Below, in pieces: positions 33,772 to 42,682 of a DNA stretch of 64,000 nucleotides (its first letter is position 1; every line of letters begins with the position of its first letter). The notes beneath the pieces were generated by a model. It was not told the origin of the DNA, ran no database searches, and saw only the letters and a program-made list of their open reading frames with translations. This DNA is from Pseudooceanicola nanhaiensis DSM 18065 (lineage in GTDB: Bacteria > Pseudomonadota > Alphaproteobacteria > Rhodobacterales > Rhodobacteraceae). The stretch covers positions 900,288-964,287 of the forward strand of contig NZ_JHZF01000011.1 of assembly GCF_000688295.1 (NCBI RefSeq), read 5' to 3'. The position numbers were made by a program, and so were the translations under genes.

Positions 33772-34827
33772 TCAGCGGCTGGCCAGCAGCGGCCAGAGCG
33801 CATCCGCGCCCCCGGCCGAGACGAGCTGACCCAGTTTCAGCGCCCAGTGCGCCTCGGTCCCGTAATCCTCGCGCCAGGCGAGCGCGTTCAGCGTCAGCCG
33901 GTGCAATGCATGTTCGCGGGTGATGCCGATCGCCCCGTGGACCTGGTGCGCGATGCCCGAGGCCGCCTCGGCCGCCTCGCCGCAGCGGACCTTGGCCGCC
34001 GCCACCTCAAGCAGGAGCGCATCGCCCGTCTCGCCCCGCGACAGGGTGTCGGCGGCAGAGCCGGCCGCGGCGACCGCGGCGGCACATTCCTCGCCCAGAC
34101 GGGCCAGCAGGTGCTGCACCGCCTGGAATTTCGAGATCGGCCGTTCGAAGGCGCGGCGGTCCTGCGCGTATTGCACCGTGGCGTCCAGCATCCGCTCGAG
34201 CGCGCCCGCGATCTGGTTGGCGCGCGCGGTCGCGGCCATCTCGGGCAGGGCCGCGGCCGTCCCGGCGGGGGCGGAGGCCATCGCCGGCGCGCCCTCCACA
34301 TGCACCCAGTCGAGCGGTTCGTAGGAGAGCGCGGTGCCCTCCTCGATCCGGCAGGCCGCCGGGTCGAGCAGCGCGATCACCGGTCCGTCCGGCCCGTCGC
34401 AGAGCGCCACGAAGGCGCCCGCTTCCCGCCCGAAGGGCACCTCGGGGCAGACGCCCGTCACCCGGCCCTCGGCGTCGATCGCAAGGTGTCCGCGCGGGGC
34501 GGGCACCAACGGGACCAGCACGCCCTCGCGGATCTCGAGCCCGGCCGCGGCCAGCGCCCAGTTCGCCAGCATCGTCTCGGCCAGCGGAACCGAGACCGCG
34601 TGCCGCCCGGCGGCGCGCAGAAGCGAGAACGCCTCCTCCAGCGTCAGCCCGACGCCGCCCGCCTCTTCGGGGACCATGGCGATGGTCAGCCCGTTCTCCT
34701 CGACCGCCTGCCAGAGCGAAGCCCGATAGGCGCCGTCCCGGTCATGGGCCACCGTCTGCAGATCGGCGCGGTCGGAGAAGATGCGCTCCGCCGTCGCCAC
34801 GTGAATGTCGTCGCTGTCCAGTGCCAT
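33772..34827 (-). CDS. Acyl-CoA dehydrogenase-family protein (second of a pair)
   Basis: 351 residues, shorter than usual (about 380-400). The central beta-domain is reduced: the SEPxxGSD-type loop is not recognisable. The helical C-terminal domain is kept, with YAQDRRAFERPISKFQAVQH at about 230-249 containing the FAD-binding arginine, but it stops without the usual GGT.EI motif. This mix of retained and lost elements fits the non-equivalent subunit of a heteromeric enzyme with the product at 32600-33760. The start ATG 34827 lies 4 bp after the CoA-transferase stop, implying tight coupling. Confidence 0.83.
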   Translation of the reverse strand: MALDSDDIHVATAERIFSDRADLQTVAHDRDGAYRASLWQAVEENGLTIAMVPEEAGGVGLTLEEAFSLLRAAGRHAVSVPLAETMLANWALAAAGLEIREGVLVPLVPAPRGHLAIDAEGRVTGVCPEVPFGREAGAFVALCDGPDGPVIALLDPAACRIEEGTALSYEPLDWVHVEGAPAMASAPAGTAAALPEMAATARANQIAGALERMLDATVQYAQDRRAFERPISKFQAVQHLLARLGEECAAAVAAAGSAADTLSRGETGDALLLEVAAAKVRCGEAAEAASGIAHQVHGAIGITREHALHRLTLNALAWREDYGTEAHWALKLGQLVSAGGADALWPLLASR

Positions 34828-34831
34828 TGTC

Positions 34832-36064
34832 CTACTCCGCCGCCACCGCGGGCTTGTGTTTCACGACCACGCCTTCGGCCTCGAGCCGGTCGATCTCGGC
34901 CTCGGAATAGCCGAGCTCGTCCGCTAGGACCGCGCGTGTGTGCGCCCCGAACGCCGGGGCCGCGTCGAACGGCAGCGTGTCCGCGCCGTGCAGCCGCAGG
35001 GGCGAGGCCGGCACCACGATCCGCCCGAACTCCGGGTGATCGATCCAGCCGAGCGCCCCGCGTGCGTGCATGTGAGGGTCGTTCGTCACTTCGATCAGGT
35101 CCCGCACGATGGCATGCGGGACCTTGGTCCGGCCGAAGATCTCCCTGATCTCGGCGCGGGTGTGCTGCGAGGTCCAGGCGGCGATGAAGGCGTCGGTCTC
35201 CTCCATGTTGGCCACCCGGACGGCGCGGTTCTCGAAGCGCGGATCCGTCGCCATCCCGGGCTGGCCCATGGCGGTGCAGAGGTTCACGAAATGCCCCTCG
35301 TTGGTGCAGATCACCGCGACATGGCCGTCCCTGGCCGGGTAGACGTTGTAGGGGCAGGACGCGAGCCCGCCATGCCGGTTCCCGGTGCGGGGCGGCGGCG
35401 CGTCGGTGTCGTAGATCATCCCGAGGTTAGAGGCGAGCGCGGGGTAGACGCATTCCTGCATCGCGACCTCGACCAGCTGGCCCTTGCCCGTCCGTTCCCG
35501 GTGGAACAGCGCGGTCATGATCCCGGCATAGAGATGCACGCCGCTCATGAAATCCACGACCGCGGGGCCGCATTTCACCGGCGGGCCGTCGGGAAAGCCC
35601 GTGACGCTCATCATCCCGCTGGCCGCCTGCACGGTGATGTCCATCGCCTGCCGGTTCATGTCCGGCCCCGAGATGCCGTAACCCGACCCCGAGCCGTAGA
35701 TCAGCCGCGGGTTGATCTTCCGCATCGCCTCGTAGCCGATCCCGAGGCGGTCCATCACGCCCGGCGCGTAATTCTCGACCAGCACGTCCGCGTCAGCAAC
35801 GAGGCGGCGGAGGATATCCTTGCCCTCCTCGCTCTTGAGGTTCAGCGTCATGTCGCGCTTGTTCTGGTTCAGCATCGCGAAGGGCACCGCGGACCCGCGC
35901 GAGACCTCCTGCCGCTGGCGGATCGGCTCGCCCGAGGGCGGCTCCACCTTGATGACGTCAGCGCCGGCCTTGGCCATCAGAAGCGTGCAATAGGGTCCCT
36001 GATAGACCTGCGTCAGGTCGATGACCCTGATACCGGCGAGCGGCAATCTCTCCGAATTCGACAT
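34832..36064 (-). CDS. Family III CoA-transferase (CaiB/BaiF)
   Basis: 410-residue single-domain CoA-transferase. The opening motif VIDLTQVYQGPYCTLL is near residue 14 and the catalytic Asp is in AVVDFMSGVHLYAG (about residue 165). It would load CoA from a donor onto the acid that the following dehydrogenase pair oxidises. Head of a three-gene unit, with a GGGAGG ribosome site 10 nt before ATG 36064. Close relatives handle succinate, formate or carnitine-like acids; the substrate here is unassigned. Confidence 0.9.
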   Translation of the reverse strand: MSNSERLPLAGIRVIDLTQVYQGPYCTLLMAKAGADVIKVEPPSGEPIRQRQEVSRGSAVPFAMLNQNKRDMTLNLKSEEGKDILRRLVADADVLVENYAPGVMDRLGIGYEAMRKINPRLIYGSGSGYGISGPDMNRQAMDITVQAASGMMSVTGFPDGPPVKCGPAVVDFMSGVHLYAGIMTALFHRERTGKGQLVEVAMQECVYPALASNLGMIYDTDAPPPRTGNRHGGLASCPYNVYPARDGHVAVICTNEGHFVNLCTAMGQPGMATDPRFENRAVRVANMEETDAFIAAWTSQHTRAEIREIFGRTKVPHAIVRDLIEVTNDPHMHARGALGWIDHPEFGRIVVPASPLRLHGADTLPFDAAPAFGAHTRAVLADELGYSEAEIDRLEAEGVVVKHKPAVAAE

Positions 36065-36144
36065 GGTCGAAAGTCCTCCCGGGAGAAATATGCACCCCCG
36101 GTTTCGGAATGGCCACCACGAATTTGACCGATCGGCAGGTTAAC

Positions 36145-37968
36145 TTACCCGCTGGCAGCTTCCGCCTTCTCCTCGAGGGTCAGCCACTCCTCCTCGGCCT
36201 CGGCCAGCGCGGCCTGACGCTCGGCCAGCGCCTCGGTGCCCTTGGCGAATTTCACCGGTTCGGCGGTGTAGAGATCGGGCAGGGCGAGGTAGGCCTCCAG
36301 CTTGGCGATCTCGGCGTTGAGCCGGTCGATCACCTTCGGAAGCTCCTTCAACCGGTGGCTTTCGGTGAAGGACAGGCCCGGCGCGGGCGTCGTGCCCTGC
36401 TTCACCTTCGGCGCGGAAGCCTTTGGTTTTTCGCCCTTCGTTACGCTCTCGGATTTTCCTTCGCCGCGCTGCGCCATGTAATCGGTCCAGCCGCCGGCAT
36501 AGACGGTCGCCCGTCCGCCGCCTTCCATCGCGACGGTGGTCGCGGCCACACGGTCGATGAAATCCCGGTCGTGGCTGACCAGCAGGACGGTGCCGTCGTA
36601 ATCGTCGAGGATCTCCTGCAGCAGGTCCAGCGTCTCGACGTCCAGATCGTTGGTCGGTTCGTCGAGCACCAGCAGGTTGCTCTCCTTCGCCATCAGCTTG
36701 GCGAGAAGCAGCCGGGCCTTCTCCCCGCCCGAAAGCGACTTCACCGCGGCACGTGCCTGCTGCTCGTCGAAGAGGAATTCCTTGAGATAGCCGACCACGT
36801 GTTTCGGCTGTCCGCGCACCATGACCTGATCCGCTTGCCCCGAAACGCGCATCTCCTTGTCGCCGACGAGGTTTTCCCAGAGCGTCTGCTCGGGCACCAG
36901 AGCGGCGCGGGACTGATCGAAGATCGCGGGCATCAGGTTGGTGCCCAGCTTCACCGTGCCGGCGTCGGGCGCCAGCTCTCCGGTCAGCATCTTGATCAGC
37001 GTCGTCTTGCCCACCCCGTTCGGCCCCACGAAGGCCACCCGGTCGCCGCGCGTCACGGTGATCGAGAAGTCGCGCACCACGTCCCGGCCCTCGAACGCCT
37101 TCGAAAGCCCCTCGGCCTCGATCACCTTCTTGCCGGACTTCGGCCCGCTGTCGAGCGCCATCGCCGCCGTCCCCTGCCGACGGATCTGCGCGGCGCGGTC
37201 CGACCGCATCTCCTGCAGACGCCGCACCCGGCCCTGGTTCCGCTTGCGCCGGGCCGAGATGCCTTCGACCGCCCATCTCGCCTCGGACTTGATCTTCCGG
37301 TCGAGCTTGTGGCGGGCGATGTCCTCCTCGTCCCAGATCTTGTCGCGCCAGGCCTCGAAACCCTCGAAACCCTCCTCGGCCCGCCGCACCGCACCCCGGT
37401 CGATCCAGAGCGTGGCCTTGGTCAGCGCCCGCAGGAACGCCCGGTCGTGCGAGATCAGCACGAAGGCCTTCCGCGTCCCCTTCAGCTCTTCCTCGAGCCA
37501 GGAGATCGCCTCGATATCCAGGTGGTTGGTCGGCTCGTCCAGCAGCATGAGCTCCGGCCCCTCGGCCCAGAGCTTCGCCAGCGCCGCACGCCGCCGCTCC
37601 CCCCCCGAGGCGGTCGCCACGGGGCGGTCCATGTCGAACTTCAGCCCTTCGGAGGCCATCTCGACGCGCCAGGCTTCGGACGCGTCCATTTCGGACAGGG
37701 CATATTCGCCCAGCGTCTCGAACCCCGACATGTCGGGCTCCTGCTGCATGTAGCCCACGGTGGTGCCGGGCGAGAGCACACGCTCGCCACCGTCGGCCTC
37801 GACCAGCCCCGCCATCACCTTCATCAGCGTGGACTTGCCCGAGCCGTTGCGCCCCACGAGCGCCACCCGGTCGCCCGGCTGGATGTTGAGAGAGAGCCCC
37901 TCGAAGACGGGGTCCCCGCCGAAGGTGAGCGATATGTCGGAAAGCTGAAGAAGCGGTGCACGTGCCAT
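36145..37968 (-). CDS. ABC-F ATPase (Uup-like)
   Basis: 607-residue soluble protein with two ABC ATPase domains and no membrane part. Walker A motifs are GRNGSGKST (39-47) and GPNGVGKTT (about 315-323); signatures ASGGERRRAAL and LSGGEKARLLL are both intact. A basic linker (KIKSEARWAVEG region) lies between them and a coiled coil forms the last 80 residues, as in Uup. Members of this family act on ribosomes or on DNA structures. Monocistronic, divergent from the CHAP lipoprotein. Confidence 0.9.
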   Translation of the reverse strand: MARAPLLQLSDISLTFGGDPVFEGLSLNIQPGDRVALVGRNGSGKSTLMKVMAGLVEADGGERVLSPGTTVGYMQQEPDMSGFETLGEYALSEMDASEAWRVEMASEGLKFDMDRPVATASGGERRRAALAKLWAEGPELMLLDEPTNHLDIEAISWLEEELKGTRKAFVLISHDRAFLRALTKATLWIDRGAVRRAEEGFEGFEAWRDKIWDEEDIARHKLDRKIKSEARWAVEGISARRKRNQGRVRRLQEMRSDRAAQIRRQGTAAMALDSGPKSGKKVIEAEGLSKAFEGRDVVRDFSITVTRGDRVAFVGPNGVGKTTLIKMLTGELAPDAGTVKLGTNLMPAIFDQSRAALVPEQTLWENLVGDKEMRVSGQADQVMVRGQPKHVVGYLKEFLFDEQQARAAVKSLSGGEKARLLLAKLMAKESNLLVLDEPTNDLDVETLDLLQEILDDYDGTVLLVSHDRDFIDRVAATTVAMEGGGRATVYAGGWTDYMAQRGEGKSESVTKGEKPKASAPKVKQGTTPAPGLSFTESHRLKELPKVIDRLNAEIAKLEAYLALPDLYTAEPVKFAKGTEALAERQAALAEAEEEWLTLEEKAEAASG

Positions 37969-38130
37969 GGAGCGCAGCTAATCGCGCCCCGCGGCGCCGT
38001 CAACGTCAGACCGCGCGGCTGCCGCAGCACGGGGGACCGAAATCGTTCCATGCGATCCCGCCGATGCCCGCTCGACGGGCAGGGAATCGCCGATTGCGCC
38101 CGTAGCCCCCGCCCGCCTCACGCAAAAACC

Positions 38131-38159
38131 TTGTTTCGTTACCGAAATTTGATCATAGT
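38131..38159 (+). promoter_or_regulatory. Probable promoter of the CHAP lipoprotein gene
   Basis: -35 TTGTTT (38131-38136), 17-nt spacer, -10 CATAGT (38154-38159) in an A/T-rich island. GTTACCG occurs twice around it, at 38138-38144 and 38158-38164, a possible direct-repeat site. Confidence 0.5.
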
Positions 38160-38216
38160 TACCGCGATCCCGGAGCAACCGGGGCCCACGAAGAAACTTG
38201 TGACACCGAGGGACCT

Positions 38217-38756
38217 ATGAGCAAGACACGCGCCAACCCCGCGTCGTTGAAGTTACCTTTTATCTGCGCCCTGCTCCTGCTGTCCGCCGCCTGCGCGCGG
38301 CCCAGCTACGAGACGGGAGGCCTCGATCAGGAACGCGTCACCCGCGCGGTCCAGATCGCGACCGAGCTCCGGGCCTCGGGCCAGAAGGTCTGGTGCGTGC
38401 CCTTCGCCCGCAACGCGAGCGGCATCGAGATCCGCGGCAATGCCGGAACGTGGTGGCACCAGGCCGATGACGAGGGCTATGCCCGCAGCCGCCAGCCGGA
38501 CGTCGGCGCGGTGATGGCCTTCAGCGCGGGCCGCCAGCTGCCGATGGGTCATATCGCGGTGGTGTCGAAGGTGCTTTCGGAACGCGAGATCCTTGTCGAT
38601 CATGCCAATTGGGCGCCCAGCCAGGTCTCGCTCGGCATGTATGTCCGCGACGTCTCGGAGCGGAACGACTGGACGAAGGTGCGGCTCGAAAGCCAGCCGA
38701 ACGCGCTCGGCAGCGTCTACACGGTCGACGGGTTCATCCGCAAACGCGCCGGCTGA
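38217..38756 (+). CDS. CHAP-domain lipoprotein (cell-wall amidase/peptidase)
   Basis: 179-residue envelope protein. A lipobox LLSAAC with Cys26 follows a hydrophobic segment, so it is probably lipid-anchored. The remainder is a CHAP domain with the catalytic Cys60 (VWCVPFAR) and His112 (MGHIAVV), and an Asn/Asp acid in the DHANW segment. CHAP enzymes cleave peptidoglycan peptides or related amides. GAGGGA site before ATG 38217; own promoter at 38131-38159. Single gene, convergent with the P450. Confidence 0.88.
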   Translation: MSKTRANPASLKLPFICALLLLSAACARPSYETGGLDQERVTRAVQIATELRASGQKVWCVPFARNASGIEIRGNAGTWWHQADDEGYARSRQPDVGAVMAFSAGRQLPMGHIAVVSKVLSEREILVDHANWAPSQVSLGMYVRDVSERNDWTKVRLESQPNALGSVYTVDGFIRKRAG

Positions 38757-38789
38757 CCCCCCTTCCGAAGACAGGGCTCACTGCAGGGC

Positions 38790-40157
38790 TCAGGCGGCGT
38801 TGCGGCGTTCGAGCCTGAGCCAGATCCCCGCCTTCGACCGCACGGTGAGATGCGCGACCGGCACCGGGACGCGCTCCGCCACCGGCAGGACGCGGAACTC
38901 CCGCAGGATCATCGACAGGATCAGCGGCCCCTCCACCATCGCGAACCCCGCCCCGGTGCAGACCCGCGGGCCCGCCGAGAACGGGATGTAGGCGTCCCGC
39001 AGGCAGGCCCTGCCGTTCTCGGTCGCGAACCGGGCCGGGTCGAAGGCGTCGGGCCGTTCCCAGATCCGTTCGTGGCGGTGCAGGTGCCACGGGCTCAGCA
39101 CCACCTGGCTGCCCCTTGCGACGGCCCGGTCGCGGAACCGCTCCGGGCAGGCCGCCTCGCGCACCATCATCGGCACCGGCGGGTAGAGGCGCAGCGTCTC
39201 GCGGAAGACGTCGCGGCTGATCCGCAGGCGCGACATGACGGCAAAGCCCGCCTCCTCCTCCAGCGCGCTGGCCTCTTCGGCCACGCGCGCCTGCCAGTCG
39301 GGATAGAGCGCCATGAGGTAGAGCGACCAGGCCAGCGCCGAGGCGCTGGTTTCGTGCCCCGCGAGGAAGAAGATCGCCACCTGGTCGACCATTTCTGCGG
39401 TCGCGAAGGTCTCGCCCGTCACCGGGTCGGGCGTGGTCATGATCTTGGTGGCCAGGTCGTCCGGCGCGCTGCCCGCGGCGATCTCGGCGGCGCGCTCCGC
39501 CGTCAGCCGGGTGATGAGGTCGCGGATCCGGCGGGCCGCAAGCTTCGTCTCGCGCCGGAAGAACCGCGGCATCCAGCGCGGCAGCGGCACGAAGGCGGCC
39601 AGGTTCACCACCGGCTGGGTGCGCTGATAGGCACGGAACTCGTGGAACACCGCGCTCGCCAGCTCGTGCTCGATCGGGATCGAGAAGAGCGTGCGGAAGA
39701 TCACGTCCGCCGCGACATGCGAGGTCTCCTCCTCGATCTCCAGCTCCGCACCCGTGCGCGCCGAGAGCCGCGCGACACAGGCCTCGGCGGCTGCGCGCAT
39801 CGCCGGGAAGGTGTCCTTCAGCCGCCCGCCCTCGAAGGCCGGGTCGATGATCCGCCGCTGCCGCTTCCAGGTCTCGCCATTGGTGACGAAGACGGAACGG
39901 CCGAGCAGCGGGCGCAGCCCCTCGCTCACCCTCTCGCTCTTCGGGAAATCCTCGGGGCGTTCCCTCAGCACGGTCTTCACAAGCTCCGGCTGGTTCACGA
40001 GGTAGGAGCGGAAGAACGGCGTCCGGAACTCCGCCATCCACGCCCGGTAGAGCTTCGCCGGCTGCGCCGACAGCAGGTCCGCGCGGAAGAGCTTCACGTA
40101 GCGCCGCAGCGACACCTTCTCGGGCCGCGCCGGGGGTTTGGGGGGCAAGGGCGTCAC
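38790..40157 (-). CDS. Cytochrome P450
   Basis: 455-residue haem monooxygenase. The I-helix motif FLAGHETSASALAW, the ExxR motif ETLRLYPP, and the haem loop FSAGPRVCTG with axial Cys400 are all present. The sequence has the long form typical of eukaryote-like fatty-acid/alkane P450s (CYP4-like) rather than P450cam. A frame to ATG 40208 exists, but GTG 40157 (or the adjacent 40160) is preferred because an AGAGGAAAG ribosome site precedes it. That site lies within an intergenic repeat (40168-40240). No ferredoxin or reductase gene is near; the substrate is unknown. Confidence 0.9.
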   Translation of the reverse strand: MTPLPPKPPARPEKVSLRRYVKLFRADLLSAQPAKLYRAWMAEFRTPFFRSYLVNQPELVKTVLRERPEDFPKSERVSEGLRPLLGRSVFVTNGETWKRQRRIIDPAFEGGRLKDTFPAMRAAAEACVARLSARTGAELEIEEETSHVAADVIFRTLFSIPIEHELASAVFHEFRAYQRTQPVVNLAAFVPLPRWMPRFFRRETKLAARRIRDLITRLTAERAAEIAAGSAPDDLATKIMTTPDPVTGETFATAEMVDQVAIFFLAGHETSASALAWSLYLMALYPDWQARVAEEASALEEEAGFAVMSRLRISRDVFRETLRLYPPVPMMVREAACPERFRDRAVARGSQVVLSPWHLHRHERIWERPDAFDPARFATENGRACLRDAYIPFSAGPRVCTGAGFAMVEGPLILSMILREFRVLPVAERVPVPVAHLTVRSKAGIWLRLERRNAA

Positions 40158-40167
40158 CACGGCCCTG

Positions 40168-40240
40168 CTTTCCTCTGGTCCATGTATCCTCGGGGGGCGG
40201 CGGGCCAACGGCCCGGCGGGGGGCAGACAGCCCCCCTTCC
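40168..40240 (-). repeat. Structured intergenic repeat, copy at 40.2 kb
   Basis: Minus-strand order: GGGGGGC-loop-GCCCCCC hairpin (40218-40236), a second CGGGCC/GGCCCG hairpin (40201-40215), then CCCCCC, GAGGATA, a spacer and AGAGGAAAG. The same order of elements is at 63495-63569 on the plus strand. It supplies the ribosome site of the P450 gene. Confidence 0.6.
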
Positions 40241-40266
40241 CGGCCGGCCACGCGGCGCAGCGCGCC

Positions 40267-41517
40267 TCATGCGACGCTCCGGTATTTCGACACCGCCGCC
40301 TCGATCCGCGATCTGGATGGCATCCGTCCGGCGAAGCGCGCGCCCAGCGTCAGCGGCCCGGCGGTGATCCGGAAGTAATCGTAATCCCGCACCCGGTCGA
40401 AGGCGCAGAGATACTGGAAATGCAGCCGGAAGAAGCGCCAGCGCAGGGCCTTCCAGCGCTCCGGGCTGAGCGTCTGGGTGAAGGCGGCCGAGATCACCAG
40501 CGGCCAGCGCTTGTCCTCGGGCGCCACGCCCGAGACCGCGACCGGATCGCAGAGCGCGAAGGCGCAGCCGTCCCCCGGGGCGGTGACGTCGATCCAGGTC
40601 AGCTCGTTGCGCTGCGAGAGATAGCGCAGGTCCCTGCGCAGCCGCTCGGCCCGCGGCAGGAACGAGACCATCGGCACCACCTGCCCGAGCGACAGGAAGG
40701 AGAGCGCCGGCCCGCCCGCCGGCACCCGGCCCGTGCGGATCAGGTCCGACAGGATCGACACCGCGAGATGGGCGCCCGAGGAATGCCCGACCACCAGCAC
40801 CTCGTCGCTCTCTTGCGCGAGCGCCCCGGCAACCGCCTCGGCGAAGGCGGCGATCCGGGTCTCGAGCGCGGGCGGGTTCGCCCCGCGCGAGCGCGCCGAA
40901 AAGGCGTAATCATGCATCAGGTAATAGGCGAAGAACCGGCCGTCCCGGGCCTTGAACCAGCGCAGCACGGCGATCGCGACGGCGACGCCCAGCCCCGCGG
41001 CCGCCCAGGGACCCGCGGCCCCTGCCCCCGCGGCCCCGAGGCCCCGCATTGCCAGCAGGCCCAGCCCCCAGCCGAGCGCAACCGCGAGCGCCAGCTGCGC
41101 CAGCAGGAATCCCACCGGGTAGAGCGCCGCGATCACCGGACCCTTCCGCAACCGCATCAGCCGCCAGAGCGCGCCGGTGCCGATATAGGTCCAGGCGGTG
41201 CGGATCAGGCCCAGGTAGGTCGCCGGGATCGAATGGCCCATGCTGTCGCGGACGATGTCCGACCAGACCAGCACCTCGACATCCGTCTCGATCTCGGCGC
41301 CGTCCATGCGGGCGGTGACGTGCCAGCCGAAGCGCTCTGTCCCCCGGCCCGGCGACAGCGCGATCTCGTAACCCGAGATCGCGGCCTGGGCGGCGGATTC
41401 GGTGCGGTAGAGCTCGCGGTAGCGGCGTGGCGGGATCGGGTCGTAGCCCGGGATGTAGAACACCCGGCGGCGCGAGACCGCACGGGCCTCCGGGGCTGCT
41501 CCCGCCTCGATGTCCAC
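40267..41517 (-). CDS. Membrane-embedded alpha/beta-hydrolase protein
   Basis: 416-residue protein of unknown function with a lipase-type nucleophile elbow GHSSGAH in the second half, and three to four hydrophobic stretches in the middle (about 130-205) that likely anchor it in the membrane. The N-terminal part begins RRVFYIPGYDP, the usual beta-strand and oxyanion loop of the fold. GTG 41517 is chosen with a GAGGGG site; the frame continues to 41571, overlapping ccdA. It is 109 bp upstream of the P450 on the same strand and may act with it on a lipid-like substrate, which is inference only. Confidence 0.72.
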   Translation of the reverse strand: MDIEAGAAPEARAVSRRRVFYIPGYDPIPPRRYRELYRTESAAQAAISGYEIALSPGRGTERFGWHVTARMDGAEIETDVEVLVWSDIVRDSMGHSIPATYLGLIRTAWTYIGTGALWRLMRLRKGPVIAALYPVGFLLAQLALAVALGWGLGLLAMRGLGAAGAGAAGPWAAAGLGVAVAIAVLRWFKARDGRFFAYYLMHDYAFSARSRGANPPALETRIAAFAEAVAGALAQESDEVLVVGHSSGAHLAVSILSDLIRTGRVPAGGPALSFLSLGQVVPMVSFLPRAERLRRDLRYLSQRNELTWIDVTAPGDGCAFALCDPVAVSGVAPEDKRWPLVISAAFTQTLSPERWKALRWRFFRLHFQYLCAFDRVRDYDYFRITAGPLTLGARFAGRMPSRSRIEAAVSKYRSVA

Positions 41518-41554
41518 GCCTGATACCCCTCGTTTTGCCGCGGAGTGTACGGCC

Positions 41555-42304
41555 TCAGCCGAGCGTGGCAAGCCCCGGGAAGGTCTCGAGCAGCCAGTAG
41601 GAGAAGGCCGAGAAGCCGCCCGTGAGCATCAGGAGGCCGATGGTCCAGAGCAGCAGGCCCATGATCCGCTCGATCACGCCCATGTGCCGTTTCATCCAGG
41701 CCATGAGCCCGGTCAGACGCGGCAGGAAGGCCGCGACCAGCAGGAAGGGCACGCCCAGCCCGATCGCGTAGACCGCCAGCAGCGCCATCCCGCGCGAGAC
41801 GCTGGCCTCGGAGGCTGCGAGCGACAGGATCGCGCCGAGCTGCGGGCCGATGCAGGGGGTCCAGCCGAAGGCGAAGGCGAGCCCCAGCACATAGGCGCCA
41901 AGCGCCGAGCCGCCCCGGTCGCCCGCGTCGAGCCGCGCCTCGCGGTCGAGGACGCCGATCCGCAGGATGCCGAGGAAATGCAGCCCGAAGACCATCACCA
42001 ACAGGCCCGCGACGGTGTTGAACCACCCCTGGTAGGCCAGGAACACCCGCCCGAAGGCCGAGGCCGCGAAGCCGAGCAGCAGGAAGACGGTCGACAGCCC
42101 CAGCACGAAGAAGGCCGCGGGCAGAAGCGCTCGGCTGCGCTGGCCTGTCCGGCCCATGTCGTTCAGCGATACGCCGGACATGTAGGCGAGGTACGGCGGC
42201 ACGATGGGCAGCACGCAGGGGCTGAGGAACGAGATCAGCCCCGCCATCAGCGCCACGATCATCGCGGGCAGCAGCGCCGCGTCGAGGATGTCGATTCCAA
42301 ACAT
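41555..42304 (-). CDS. ccdA: Cytochrome c biogenesis thiol transporter CcdA
   Basis: 249-residue inner-membrane protein with six hydrophobic segments that carries reducing equivalents from cytoplasmic thioredoxin to periplasmic thiol proteins. The two reactive cysteines are Cys30 (SPCVLP) and Cys151 (TPCIGP), placed as in the CcdA/DsbD-beta family. Start at ATG 42304. Divergent from tusA across about 150 bp. Confidence 0.93.
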   Translation of the reverse strand: MFGIDILDAALLPAMIVALMAGLISFLSPCVLPIVPPYLAYMSGVSLNDMGRTGQRSRALLPAAFFVLGLSTVFLLLGFAASAFGRVFLAYQGWFNTVAGLLVMVFGLHFLGILRIGVLDREARLDAGDRGGSALGAYVLGLAFAFGWTPCIGPQLGAILSLAASEASVSRGMALLAVYAIGLGVPFLLVAAFLPRLTGLMAWMKRHMGVIERIMGLLLWTIGLLMLTGGFSAFSYWLLETFPGLATLG

Positions 42305-42456
42305 GAAACCGCCTTAGCGCAGCCTTGGCCGCCGGTCACGCGCCCCGTTGTCACAACCCCGTGGCCCCGGTCCCGGGCGGTGCGGAGGACAGGCGCGCGC
42401 GGACCGCGGGCCCCCGGCGACTGGACAAGCGGCCCGCGGCGCGCCAAGAGACCGGC

Positions 42457-42678
42457 ATGGACGACATTCTCGACGCGACCGGCCTGCTCTGCCCCCTGCC
42501 CGTGCTGAAGGCGCGCAAGGCGCTGCTGGCCCTGCCGCCCGGCGCCCTGCTCCGGATCCGGACGTCCGATCCGGTCGCGGTCATCGACATCCCGCATTTC
42601 TGTGCCGAGGCCGGGCACGTTCTGCTCTCGGCCACCGACGAGGGCCGGACGCACCTCTTCGAGATCCGCCGCGGCTGA
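42457..42678 (+). CDS. TusA-family sulfurtransferase
   Basis: 73-residue sulfur carrier protein. The active cysteine is Cys12 in the signature LLCPLPVLKARKAL, and residues 40-60 form the second half of the fold. Such proteins relay persulfide sulfur for tRNA thiolation, molybdenum cofactor or sulfur oxidation; which one is not clear here. Start ATG 42457 follows a modest AGAG site. The gene is followed by a shared terminator with rne at 42683-42712. Confidence 0.9.
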   Translation: MDDILDATGLLCPLPVLKARKALLALPPGALLRIRTSDPVAVIDIPHFCAEAGHVLLSATDEGRTHLFEIRRG

Positions 42679-42682
42679 ACGG

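Noticed and set aside
36065-36105. Possible third copy of the intergenic repeat (CCTCCCGGGAG ... CCCCCGG)
   Set aside because: It lacks both hairpins and the AGGATA element; only G/C-run similarity remains.
38757-38789. Short direct repeat (AGGGCTCA twice) after the CHAP gene
   Set aside because: Only 8 bp, two copies, no further support for a mobile or regulatory role.
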